Position numbers and translations under genes: made by a program
IMG/VR virus record: IMGVR_UViG_3300007517_000005
Coordinates: 1-64,000 of that record
Source of the DNA: a virus
Reading direction: 5' to 3' (one strand)
DNA: 64,000 nt
Shown here: piece by piece, positions 9,070 to 18,061 of the stretch
Position numbering within the stretch: position 1 is the first letter of the stretch
Layout: each line of letters begins with the position of its first letter
The notes under the pieces: model-generated
What the model saw: the letters and a program-made list of their open reading frames with translations, nothing else
Told to the model about the DNA's origin: nothing
Databases searched by the model: none

Positions 9070-11057
9070 ATAGCTTTAACCTCTACATTCTGTAAGGTAG
9101 TAGGTAATGTTAACTCCTGCTCGGGTGTACTATTGCTAGGGCCGCCCATCTTACCTAGGTTACGTATCTGACTAATGGCCTCCCTTATAGAAGCATCTGA
9201 TACTGCATCCCCTTGCGGCTTGGTACCATCGACACCTCCCTTACCCGTAGTCACTATATACCTACTACCGTCTACCTTAATTACCGCACTATTGGAAGCA
9301 GATGTGGATGTACCTCCTACCTTATTATATTCAACTGACACACCATCTACAGTCCTATTACCATTGAAAGGGGTCTCTGACTTACCCAGTGACTCCCTGA
9401 TAACTATCTGCATAGGGCCCTTGTACTCTATCAAATTACCCATGGCCTTAGTCACATCATTGGTACTACTTCTATTACTCCCCTGGGCTGCCACATTAGG
9501 TGTGTTCAGGTAATTACTTAATGTTGTATTCTCATACCCACGTGCCTTTAACAAGTTACCTATAGCTGCATTTGGGGCGGTAGCGGTACCCTCTCCAGCC
9601 ATCGCCTTCACAAGGGCATTAGTTGCTGTATTATTACTATCCTTTAACATCATCCCCACTAATTGCTGCGGGGTGTATGACTTCCCTAGCATACCCTCTT
9701 CACCCTCCCCTATAGTATCCTTAGTCACTGTAATAGATGCTGGTAAGTCCTTAGATTGTGTCACTAGGTCGGCCACCTGTAACTTAATAGTAGAGGCCAT
9801 TGGTATCGGCTTATCACCACCCTCACTCCATGTATCCCCACCTACCTTACTAATGGTCATAGCATCGGGCGCCTTATCCCCTAGCTTCTCCATTAACTCA
9901 TCTACCTCTATAGCATTCCTGCTACTCTGTGGTGGTTTACCTGTAGTAGACTCCTTGGGTATTGACGTATTCATCTTCTTTTTATCCTTACCCTGATTAG
10001 GTGCCTTATCCTTACCAGGTGTAGTACTGAAAGGCTGTGTTACCTTCTTCTCAGTACTAGCTATACCTGCACTGAGGGCCGCAGATGATGAATTACATGC
10101 CGCACTAGCCTTCCTATAATCCTGTGCTAACTTATATAGTTCATCTAGGTGGTACTTCACACCCATGGGCTCACCCCAATCAAGGGATGTCCTATCTAAC
10201 TGTGATAAGTCTTTAGTGTACCCTACTGGTTTACCCGTATTCCAATTAGACATCACACCCTTATCATCTTTATCAGGGGCCGCTTGTAATGCCTCCTTCA
10301 ATGCCTCGTACCTACTTGCGTAATACTCTGCCTGTTGCGCTAGTGCAGTGCACTTGGTCTCATTCCCTGATAGCGCTAATAGTACTATCTGCCTATCCGC
10401 ATACACAGAGAAGGTATTCTTTGTGTAGTAGACTATATCCCCCCCTAGGGTTCGTATCTCTACAGACCCAGGCTGCGGCCTCTCCTTAGCCTTATCACTC
10501 AACTCCTGCTTATACTCGGAACGACCATACCCTGATATTAAGTTATCCATGGGCGTAATACGTACGTAGTCCTCGGGGCGGGCTACTACATAAGGGAAGC
10601 TAGGGCCTGGGTTACCTACCCTCTCCCCCTGGAACCCTTTATCTACATTGAAGGGCTTCGGTACTCTCCCCTTGAGCATGAAGTTATCATAATCCCCCGA
10701 TAACCTCACACACCCTATAATATACCCCTGATCGAATACACCATCCTTACATAGGACTAGTACTGGTGTACCATCCATTAATGGTTCACGTACACCTGAG
10801 TAATCTAAGCCTGCATTCGGTAGTACCTGGGAACAGTTATGGATTACTACCTCTCCGCCCCCCTCATCGTGCATATCCGTTAAGGATACATTGTATGTGG
10901 AGGTTATATGGTGTGACTCCATGTGTGGGTACCCTATTACCTTCCCCATTAAGAGGCGGGTATAACCACCCCCTACTACTCCCTGCCCATGCCCATACTC
11001 CTGTAACCCATTCATGTTAGGGGGTAGTTCACCGAAGTAGTCCGCTACATTAGCCAT
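9066..11057 (-). CDS. Baseplate spike protein: gp5-type OB fold fused to class-A beta-lactamase-like serine hydrolase
   Basis: About 663 residues; ATG at 11057 is 9 bp from GGGAG, with an alternative ATG at 11063. Residues ~85-125 (GTPVLVLCKDGVFDQGYIIG) look like the OB-fold of gp5/VgrG spikes. The middle (~200-390) is helical and low-complexity. The C-terminal ~270 residues carry the three signatures of penicillin-recognising serine hydrolases in order: SxxK (PMASTIKL, Ser~422), SxN (KDSNNTATNAL, Ser~474) and KxG (YNKVGGTS, Lys~579). Class-A-like enzymes act on beta-lactams or D-Ala-D-Ala peptides; on a spike, a murein peptide role is the natural inference. The stop overlaps the amidase start. 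Confidence 0.85.
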   Translation of the reverse strand: MANVADYFGELPPNMNGLQEYGHGQGVVGGGYTRLLMGKVIGYPHMESHHITSTYNVSLTDMHDEGGGEVVIHNCSQVLPNAGLDYSGVREPLMDGTPVLVLCKDGVFDQGYIIGCVRLSGDYDNFMLKGRVPKPFNVDKGFQGERVGNPGPSFPYVVARPEDYVRITPMDNLISGYGRSEYKQELSDKAKERPQPGSVEIRTLGGDIVYYTKNTFSVYADRQIVLLALSGNETKCTALAQQAEYYASRYEALKEALQAAPDKDDKGVMSNWNTGKPVGYTKDLSQLDRTSLDWGEPMGVKYHLDELYKLAQDYRKASAACNSSSAALSAGIASTEKKVTQPFSTTPGKDKAPNQGKDKKKMNTSIPKESTTGKPPQSSRNAIEVDELMEKLGDKAPDAMTISKVGGDTWSEGGDKPIPMASTIKLQVADLVTQSKDLPASITVTKDTIGEGEEGMLGKSYTPQQLVGMMLKDSNNTATNALVKAMAGEGTATAPNAAIGNLLKARGYENTTLSNYLNTPNVAAQGSNRSSTNDVTKAMGNLIEYKGPMQIVIRESLGKSETPFNGNRTVDGVSVEYNKVGGTSTSASNSAVIKVDGSRYIVTTGKGGVDGTKPQGDAVSDASIREAISQIRNLGKMGGPSNSTPEQELTLPTTLQNVEVKAI

Positions 11058-11079
11058 ATACATTTACTCCCTATAGTTA

Positions 11080-12948
11080 TTAGTAATCAGCTACCGCCCT
11101 TATGCGCGTGGTGAACCCTTCATCACCACCTTGCGTAGATAATATATGTTGTACTAATCGTACCTTATATACAGGTAATACCCACGCAGATGGGTCACTA
11201 CCCTTATTAGTTGTAGGGCCTCTACCTGCGTCTACCTTCACTAGATCCTGTACCTTAAAGGGCTTCTTACCCTTATTGAACTCCATGTCCTCACCATAGG
11301 ACTGTGCTTTTAGTTGCTCCTTCTCTAACTCCTTCAATGACTTAGGGGAGCCGTCCATTATAGATGTACCTTCATCATGTAATACAGTACCCCATACCTT
11401 GATAGCCTCTGATGGGTACAGTGTGGGGTCACCTAGTACTGTTATCTCCACACCTTCTATATCCCTACCCCATAACCTAGCCGCTGATAGGGCCGTCACT
11501 ATTGCACCACCCACAGGGTTACCGTATGTAGATAAGGCCGCATCCTCTATTATCTGTGTGCGGCACGGGGGTGATATCTTCCTCCCCTCAGACCCGAAGC
11601 TAGAGAACTCCATCGTCAATTGTACAGAGTCTAGGAATGATCTATTACCGCCATTAGCCTCTGGATTAATGACCACTAACCTATTGAAGGTGGCTACTGA
11701 ACTACTAGATGAGCGTAGTGATAGTATCATCTGATTGGGTAATGGCTTCTCTATACAGTCCGGTACCGTGCGGAAGAAGTAAGTCCTATACATCCTATGC
11801 TCATCATCAAACCCACTAGTATCCAGTACCCTGGGCCCGAATACATAATCACCATTGATGTGTGAGGCGTAGAAGTCAGTCACTCTCTCCTCATGCGATG
11901 CGAGGTACTGTAGTACTTCTAGTGGGGATCTCTTATATACCTGGAATGTGGCAGCCATGTGTGACTTCTGCAACGGTGGTCTCTGCACCCACACATTCAA
12001 TCTGGGGCTAGCATCGGGTCTCATTATTGAGTGCGTACACTTCCTCAACCATAGCGCTGGATCCTCTTCAGGGGATATATCAGGCCCATCATCTGCATTC
12101 TTATTCTTCCACTCAGGTGCCCTCTTCGTCACATCCCCCGCCCCTACATATGCTGTATATAATAACCCCCCATCTTCTTCCTTACCATTAGCCTTCCTCC
12201 CATCCGTATATGCACCATATACCTTCTTCCAGCAACTAGATGCACCCTTATCATCACCCCCTGTCACGTATAATTGACTCGTGGTGGCACGGTATATGTC
12301 ATATATAATCTCATCCCTCCTACCAGTGGCACCACCTTTACTCCTTGTGTCCTGCTTGGAACCTATTAGTGATGGTATCGATAGTATCTTCGTATCCGCT
12401 AATACCCTCATCCTATCCCTACATTGCAGTATTAATTGCACCCCACCCTCGGCAGTACCTACACAATGTATCGTATCTATGAACCCCCAGAATATAGGGC
12501 AGAGAGGCTTATCAGGGTCGTGCTTCCATCCAGGGCTATCCTTACCAGGTATGAGATCCATCGCCCTCTCATCTAACATCTCAACGCATAGGGGCGTACT
12601 GTGTGAATCAATGTACCCAGCGTAGATGCGTATCTCATCATCCTTTGATAGGTATGGATAATTACCACCCCTATACTTCTTCAGGTTAGGTAGGGGCGGC
12701 AATGTATCTGTACGTGAGGGTATTGATGTAGTCAATGTTATCTGCGCCTGCGATATGTTCCAGTCCCTAACTGTAGTCACTCTCAGACCACGTATTACCC
12801 ACTTCAAGGGCACATCCTCACGTACTGTCTTATTGGTATCACTATACCCATATTGCGTAGTGAATAACACCGGCTGTATATTATTAGCCATAGTTGCAGC
12901 CGTTATCATGGCCGCTGGCACAGGCTGTTGAGTACTGAATGTCTTCAT
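11080..12948 (-). CDS. Baseplate hub protein (gp27/gpD-like)
   Basis: A 622-residue protein just upstream of the spike gene. Features include an N-terminal beta region, a GYIDSHSTP segment, an LEVLQYLASHEERVTDFY-type segment and a late VLGDPTLYPSEAIKV block similar to hub proteins that form the gp27-like trimeric ring. Gene order hub, spike, lysins supports the call. The C-terminal 100 residues are Lys-rich and then beta-structured. It diverges from the macro-domain gene across a 22-bp gap. Confidence 0.75.
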   Translation of the reverse strand: MKTFSTQQPVPAAMITAATMANNIQPVLFTTQYGYSDTNKTVREDVPLKWVIRGLRVTTVRDWNISQAQITLTTSIPSRTDTLPPLPNLKKYRGGNYPYLSKDDEIRIYAGYIDSHSTPLCVEMLDERAMDLIPGKDSPGWKHDPDKPLCPIFWGFIDTIHCVGTAEGGVQLILQCRDRMRVLADTKILSIPSLIGSKQDTRSKGGATGRRDEIIYDIYRATTSQLYVTGGDDKGASSCWKKVYGAYTDGRKANGKEEDGGLLYTAYVGAGDVTKRAPEWKNKNADDGPDISPEEDPALWLRKCTHSIMRPDASPRLNVWVQRPPLQKSHMAATFQVYKRSPLEVLQYLASHEERVTDFYASHINGDYVFGPRVLDTSGFDDEHRMYRTYFFRTVPDCIEKPLPNQMILSLRSSSSSVATFNRLVVINPEANGGNRSFLDSVQLTMEFSSFGSEGRKISPPCRTQIIEDAALSTYGNPVGGAIVTALSAARLWGRDIEGVEITVLGDPTLYPSEAIKVWGTVLHDEGTSIMDGSPKSLKELEKEQLKAQSYGEDMEFNKGKKPFKVQDLVKVDAGRGPTTNKGSDPSAWVLPVYKVRLVQHILSTQGGDEGFTTRIRAVADY

Positions 12949-12970
12949 TTAATCACTATAGGAGTACAAC

Positions 12971-13468
12971 ATGAGAGTCATTACTGGTAACTTACTAGAT
13001 ATAACAGAAGGTACAATAGCACACCAGACTAATTGTATAGGCTTAGCCGGGCCCGTACTCGCTAGATCTATTGCTATTAAGTACCCGGAGTGGGAGGCAG
13101 TATATAAAGCTGTATGTCGTCGCTATACAGTAGATAAACTTATAGGGCAATTACATCTATACCATGCGGCACCTCCCCAAGGGTCGTGGCCCACGGCACT
13201 CCTTGGCAGTCGCAGCCATGCGGCACCTACACTAACCATAGCATCACTGTTCGCACAGAAGGTACCAGGCAGGGGTTTGATGACCGACTATAAAGCACTA
13301 GATTATGCCCTCACCCAACTCAATATGAAATCCTCCCCCACTAATCCCATATACCTACCATATGGGGTAGGGTGTGGGAATGCGGGAGGGGATTGGGGTA
13401 CGGTACAGCAACTCATAGAAGTTAACTGCCCCGATGCTATACTAGTTAAATTACCGTCTAGTACTTGA
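12971..13468 (+). CDS. Macro-domain protein (ADP-ribose binding/hydrolysing), moron-like
   Basis: A 165-residue protein with GNLLDITEGTIAHQTNCIG, an AxSIAxKYP helix, ASLFAQK, a DYKALDYAL helix and YGVGCGNAGGDW, matching the ADP-ribose-1''-phosphate/Poa1-like macro domains. Macro domains remove or bind ADP-ribose and in phages can reverse host ADP-ribosylation-based defence; that role here is inference. Residues ~66-86 (AAPPQGSWPTALLGSRSH) come from two tandem family-A repeats inserted in frame at the middle of the fold. SD AGGAG precedes the ATG. It is on the plus strand inside the minus-strand tail operon. Confidence 0.85.
   Translation: MRVITGNLLDITEGTIAHQTNCIGLAGPVLARSIAIKYPEWEAVYKAVCRRYTVDKLIGQLHLYHAAPPQGSWPTALLGSRSHAAPTLTIASLFAQKVPGRGLMTDYKALDYALTQLNMKSSPTNPIYLPYGVGCGNAGGDWGTVQQLIEVNCPDAILVKLPSST
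13166..13227 (+). repeat. Tandem family-A repeats inside the macro-domain gene
   Basis: Two family-A units with the shared GCGGCACCT / ACGGCACTCC / GCGGCACCT borders lie head to tail and add about 20 codons without breaking the frame. Confidence 0.8.
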
Positions 13469-13480
13469 TGAAAGAAGAGT

Positions 13481-13529
13481 GCCGTAGGCCACGACCCCTA
13501 GGGAGTGCTGTATGGCTACAACCCTTCTT
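13481..13529 (+). repeat. Two tandem family-A repeats between macro and tail-tube genes
   Basis: Units at 13481-13502 and 13507-13529 are separated and bordered by three GAGT copies (13477, 13503, 13530), as if a second element inserted into the target duplication of the first. They lie in the 66-bp convergent gap. Confidence 0.8.
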
Positions 13530-13534
13530 GAGTA

Positions 13535-14344
13535 CTATAGAAGTACATTGGTAGAGCGTTGTACTTGACCTGTACCACCATTAGTTACGAAACCACCACC
13601 AGTAGCGCCGTACTCTTCAAAGCGTCTAGTCTTAAAGTCTTGAATGGTCACATCACGGTAGCCTATACCTTCGGCCACACCTTCCCAGCGGTATGCGACA
13701 ACCCTTCTACCAGGCATGGCGCCCATAGACCAGTTATCCACCTTCGCACGGAAGATGGTCATCATACCTTTAGACTTAGGCCCAAAGTCCCCTGCACGTT
13801 GCGCGTACTGGTTCTTACCGAAGTTTGTGAACTCATCAGACCCATACCTGTAGAAGCTCTGCGACCCTACATTCTTAGCAGTCTGTTTAGCTAGATCTGG
13901 GGACCATGATGGGTCAGTCTGGTGGTTCCTATCAAACGTACCATCTCCTGTCTGCTTATTGGCGTACGTTAACTCAGGGGCATTGACATCATAACTGATC
14001 TGGAACCTAGGGCCCCTTGTTATGAACGAATCACGACGTAGCATGGCCACCCCGAAGGTACGCTCAATGACATTCCAGTCAACAGCTCCCTGTTCTAGTA
14101 CCCACGCTATCTGAATCTCTCCATCTAAGTGGATGGGGATACGTTGTCCTAACTCTAGATATGTCTCTGTAGCATTACGTACTGATACCGTCAATGATTG
14201 GAACTTACCGAACCATGCGACTAATCCCGTACATACATCCTGTACCCATAACTCTACATCGAAACCCTGTAGGGGGTCATAGCCTGTGTTATTGACTGGG
14301 CTACAGTACAGACTATTCTGTAAGTTATACGCGCTATCTGGCAT
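13535..14344 (-). CDS. Tail tube protein
   Basis: A 269-residue protein placed directly after the sheath gene, the standard sheath-tube pair of contractile tails. It starts after AAGGAGAGTATA-ATG. Beta-rich; residues ~40-110 (FQSLTVSVRNATETYLELGQ, then IPIHLDGEIQIAWVLEQG) resemble the core strands of tube proteins that bend into the tube barrel. The call rests mainly on position, size and strand pattern. Confidence 0.7.
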   Translation of the reverse strand: MPDSAYNLQNSLYCSPVNNTGYDPLQGFDVELWVQDVCTGLVAWFGKFQSLTVSVRNATETYLELGQRIPIHLDGEIQIAWVLEQGAVDWNVIERTFGVAMLRRDSFITRGPRFQISYDVNAPELTYANKQTGDGTFDRNHQTDPSWSPDLAKQTAKNVGSQSFYRYGSDEFTNFGKNQYAQRAGDFGPKSKGMMTIFRAKVDNWSMGAMPGRRVVAYRWEGVAEGIGYRDVTIQDFKTRRFEEYGATGGGFVTNGGTGQVQRSTNVLL

Positions 14345-14420
14345 ACATTATACTCTCCTTATAATAATCCCTTACCCATGCTGGAGCATAAGTAAGGGCG
14401 GTATGTGTACTATTCAGTAC

Positions 14421-14448
14421 ATCAGAGATGCTGGACATCTCTGATGCA
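14421..14448 (+). repeat. Family-D palindrome between sheath and tube genes
   Basis: A perfect 10-bp stem (ATCAGAGATG / CATCTCTGAT) around CTGGA, flanked by GTAC on both sides (14417 and 14449). It is the main feature of the 122-bp gap 14345-14466 and could act as an RNA hairpin tuning sheath versus tube expression. Two relatives lie at 45161 and 51281. Confidence 0.75.
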
Positions 14449-14466
14449 GTACGTTGTAGCCTATAA

Positions 14467-17289
14467 CTAAGAGGTAGGGCGCACTATCTGAAAGTTATCC
14501 ACCATGTACACGTCAATGTAATCGGCAGCACCAATAGGTAATACAGATATACGTATCTCTATCTGGAAGGGGCCAGGTGACATTACCTGTGGGGCGCTAT
14601 AGTTCTGGATGACACCCAACCTATTAAGGTCAGAGAAGTACGCCTCTAAAGCAGTAGATATCTGCCTCACTAACTTAGAGGTCAGGGGCTCACTCTTATA
14701 CCCCTGTAGCATCTGCCATACATCCATACGTACTGAGTCATATGTCCTCCGCTTCACTACTATATCCCCATCTAACGTCTGCCCCGTTAGGAAGAAGTAT
14801 GTATTAAAGCTCTTATCCATGTGTATGACCTCTAACTGTGCATCAGCTAATGGCTGTAACTGTTGCTTAGTAGATATGGGGCGGGTATCTACCTCAGTTA
14901 CACCTATGACGGGGCCACTGCTAGTACGTGCATGTGGTCCTACATAGAATGGGATAAGGGATAACTTACCTGCATAGAATGCGTCAGGTGAGGCGGAGAA
15001 CCTAGGAGCATTAGGTTGCCCTGCATAGGTACACCATCCAGCTACCATTACCCCACGCTTTGATCTATAGCCTTCCGTTACCGCTCGTGCAGCCTCTGGG
15101 CGCACCCTCGGTGGTGCATTCAAGATAGCAATACGTAACCCCTCATACTCAGTTGCTCTCTCTGCCTGCGCTAATAGAGCCATCTTAATGGCATCACTAT
15201 CCCAGATGCCAGGTGTCAGTGTAATGTGCACAGGCTCACCATCCGCTAAGGATATGGCGCGCGTGTAATCTTCTTCCTCTGGTATAGGGCCATCGTAGCC
15301 ATCTTCTAACGATACATTCTGTAAGTATTCAGGGCCCGCTGCTGTTGGGTTCCTGGGATCTTGTGTGCCAGAGTACCTCTCATCAGGTGGCGCTAACCTC
15401 ATAGGGGAACGGTACAAGAGGTTCACGTTGTAGCTATCAGGGTTGAATAGCTTAGGTAAGAATAACCCAGCCACGTGATTAGACCCTACTAGATCCAATA
15501 GATTACCACTAGCATCACTATTTATTAGTGATACATTGAATACCTCGTCCCTAAGAGGGGGGTTGTAGTTATCTTTATTGAGGTCACGCACTGTCACCCT
15601 AAACTTAGTTGTAGTAATTGGGTACACAGTTACACGGAGAGAATTACCCCACGCACCCTCAGACGTAGCATATAGCCTGAATAATGGTGTGCCTGATAGA
15701 TCGTAGAAGTCTCTGTACGCACGTCTAGGCCCATCATAACCACCTGTCATGTACGTCATGTTGTACCAAGTATTATTGGTGAATGACATACCCAATTGAT
15801 TAGCGAACCTAAATATACCTAGGGAATCAAATGTACTAGAGATAGGCTTATCTAACCATACCTCCGCCAGGTTACCCCATAAGGGTACCTCTACCTTCAC
15901 TACCTTTGTACCCGGTTGCAAGAATGTGGGGCTGGGCTCAGGGCCCGATGGATCTTGTGGGTTGGAGAAGTGTAACTGCCCATAGAGGCCACCGCCTTCT
16001 ATCTTCTCGACCCTAGACCCTATCTTAATGTATGTGGCATACTCTACAGGTACGTGGATATACTTCTCCCCTGCGTAGAAGGCTGCCTCCACTATCACCT
16101 CACCATCTGGGTCTACTGCCTCCATCCAGTACCCGAACCTATTACCTAGTGCTCCTTCTAACTCCTCATCCAGGTAGAACATGAAGCCATCATCAGTCTC
16201 TAATCTCTCTACCCTATTCAAGGGATTCTTACCTTGGAGGGCGGCCTCCATATAAGTCACTACTTGGTTGGGGGCTACTCCCTCGGGGACATCTATCTCA
16301 AAGCGTGAGGCATTCAATCTCACAGACCACGCATCACCCACCTCTAAGTTGATCTTCTGATTGGGGCCCAGTGCACCGAAGGTAATGAATACCCCTGCGT
16401 GTACACCAATGGGGCGACCCGCATCAGTGAAGATATTCACAATGAACTCTTCCTGCGCCGGTAACCTATACCATAAGTTAGTATCAATATACTCACCTAG
16501 AGGGTTCATGATCACCCCTAACTGATCAGATGCAGCACCAGATTGGAAGTAATTATACTGCCCCGGGGGTAGGTACCCTAGCGGATTGACATCTGGTAAT
16601 GGGTAAATAGGTACTGGTAATAGACGCGGGCAGATGCGTATCTTACCCGGTACTGCAGGGCCTGGGTAAGGGTCTAACTCTACCCCAGGAGTGGTTGTAT
16701 CTGGTACTGATAGATCATCGGGCACTACATCATACCCATCGGGTATAGTACCATTATCCTCAATCTCATAGCACTCTCCGTGCATCCAATTGATCTCATT
16801 GTAGACACCCTCGGGTACGAATAAGAACTTCACACGCGCGAACCCATCCTCATCTACATTCATTACACGGAACCATAGCCTACCTGAGCAATCACATGTA
16901 GGTACCCCTGAGAATGTAATAGCAGCCTGGCACTGTCTATCAGTTCTATTAACGAATACGCCTGTGTACCGTAAGTGGAGGATTAACTTATTGGGCTTGC
17001 TAGTGATACCATTGAAACGTATCTGCCCCCTCGCAGACTTACCATTACCTAATACCCGTATAAGAGCGAACTCTGATGCACCCTGGTTATAGGCTATTTG
17101 ATACGCCATACTACCGCGCTTGGTATTACTACCGTACGTGGTCGCGAAGTCATCAAACCCACCTATGTAGCGCAATGTGCGTGGCCCCCTGGAGAACTCA
17201 CCCACGATGAGGATGCGGTTCCTTACATTCTGCCCTATGGGTGTGAATGATTGGGTTATCTCTGTGATCTTGATCCGTGGTACTAACAT
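14467..17289 (-). CDS. Tail sheath protein
   Basis: A 940-residue protein with typical sheath ends: N-terminal PRIKITEITQSFTPIG, RILIVGEFSRGP and a YGSNTKRGSMAYQIA segment; C-terminal RSKRGVMVAGWCTY, VKRRTYDSVRMDVWQML and a final strand region around the last 40 residues. The middle (~120-480) is an expanded beta-rich insertion, making it longer than classic ~500-660 residue sheaths. It starts 6 bp after AAGGGA. Forms the contractile outer tube. Confidence 0.9.
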   Translation of the reverse strand: MLVPRIKITEITQSFTPIGQNVRNRILIVGEFSRGPRTLRYIGGFDDFATTYGSNTKRGSMAYQIAYNQGASEFALIRVLGNGKSARGQIRFNGITSKPNKLILHLRYTGVFVNRTDRQCQAAITFSGVPTCDCSGRLWFRVMNVDEDGFARVKFLFVPEGVYNEINWMHGECYEIEDNGTIPDGYDVVPDDLSVPDTTTPGVELDPYPGPAVPGKIRICPRLLPVPIYPLPDVNPLGYLPPGQYNYFQSGAASDQLGVIMNPLGEYIDTNLWYRLPAQEEFIVNIFTDAGRPIGVHAGVFITFGALGPNQKINLEVGDAWSVRLNASRFEIDVPEGVAPNQVVTYMEAALQGKNPLNRVERLETDDGFMFYLDEELEGALGNRFGYWMEAVDPDGEVIVEAAFYAGEKYIHVPVEYATYIKIGSRVEKIEGGGLYGQLHFSNPQDPSGPEPSPTFLQPGTKVVKVEVPLWGNLAEVWLDKPISSTFDSLGIFRFANQLGMSFTNNTWYNMTYMTGGYDGPRRAYRDFYDLSGTPLFRLYATSEGAWGNSLRVTVYPITTTKFRVTVRDLNKDNYNPPLRDEVFNVSLINSDASGNLLDLVGSNHVAGLFLPKLFNPDSYNVNLLYRSPMRLAPPDERYSGTQDPRNPTAAGPEYLQNVSLEDGYDGPIPEEEDYTRAISLADGEPVHITLTPGIWDSDAIKMALLAQAERATEYEGLRIAILNAPPRVRPEAARAVTEGYRSKRGVMVAGWCTYAGQPNAPRFSASPDAFYAGKLSLIPFYVGPHARTSSGPVIGVTEVDTRPISTKQQLQPLADAQLEVIHMDKSFNTYFFLTGQTLDGDIVVKRRTYDSVRMDVWQMLQGYKSEPLTSKLVRQISTALEAYFSDLNRLGVIQNYSAPQVMSPGPFQIEIRISVLPIGAADYIDVYMVDNFQIVRPTS

Positions 17290-17305
17290 CTACGATCCCT
17301 TACCC

Positions 17306-18061
17306 TTAGTTATCTTCTAACCATACCTTTATGGAGGAGGGCATACAGTTCCATCTATCCCTCCACCCTCTCGACACGTACGTAGTTATCTGTACTAACA
17401 TCTCTGACTCTTGGTACAGCATGTTAGTCTCCGCCTCCCATGGTTTATCCTTATGGTTCTCGTACATGACCTCTATATTGAATTCAGGCCCTGATACTGA
17501 ACCCTTTGCTATCGGGTCTAGTAAGGCTAATCGTATGAGGCCCATGTAATGACCTAGGAGATCCATAGAAGGGTTTGTCCATAACTCTACCTCACGGACT
17601 GCATCACTAGTGTGCAGCCATTCATTAGGGTGTAACGCTGCTTCCACGGGAACAGTCAGTAACTCCCTATTACTACTCTCATTGCCTAATACTAATTGCT
17701 TGTAATGTAACTTTATTGCCACTGAGTACGTCACTTCATCTGTATCTTCCCTACCCACACCATCCGGGACGTAGTACACACTGATAGATTGTGAGTCGGG
17801 TCTAGGCAATGCTTCTCTCTCATTGAGGTTCGCATGGCAGTATACTGAACACGTCAACCCCTCTCTCAACTCTATCCCGTTGTACATCCTCCACCTCGCT
17901 ATCTTCTCTAACCCACCGGGAGGACTAATTAGTAATGGGTGTCTCACTAGTAGTAAGAATATGTACCACTTGATGTACGTCATTGATGGGGCGGGGGGCC
18001 CTACATATCTGCCACCTGATGGCATACTGGGGTACTCAATACTACCAACCACATCTACCAC
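17306..18061 (-). CDS. Hypothetical neck/tail-completion protein
   Basis: A 251-residue protein with a GTG start (18061, or 18052, which lies 8 bp after AAGGGG). Mixed alpha/beta, with many tryptophans near its end. No family is recognised. Its position between head genes and the sheath suggests a tail terminator or neck role; context only. Confidence 0.6.
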   Translation of the reverse strand: MVDVVGSIEYPSMPSGGRYVGPPAPSMTYIKWYIFLLLVRHPLLISPPGGLEKIARWRMYNGIELREGLTCSVYCHANLNEREALPRPDSQSISVYYVPDGVGREDTDEVTYSVAIKLHYKQLVLGNESSNRELLTVPVEAALHPNEWLHTSDAVREVELWTNPSMDLLGHYMGLIRLALLDPIAKGSVSGPEFNIEVMYENHKDKPWEAETNMLYQESEMLVQITTYVSRGWRDRWNCMPSSIKVWLEDN

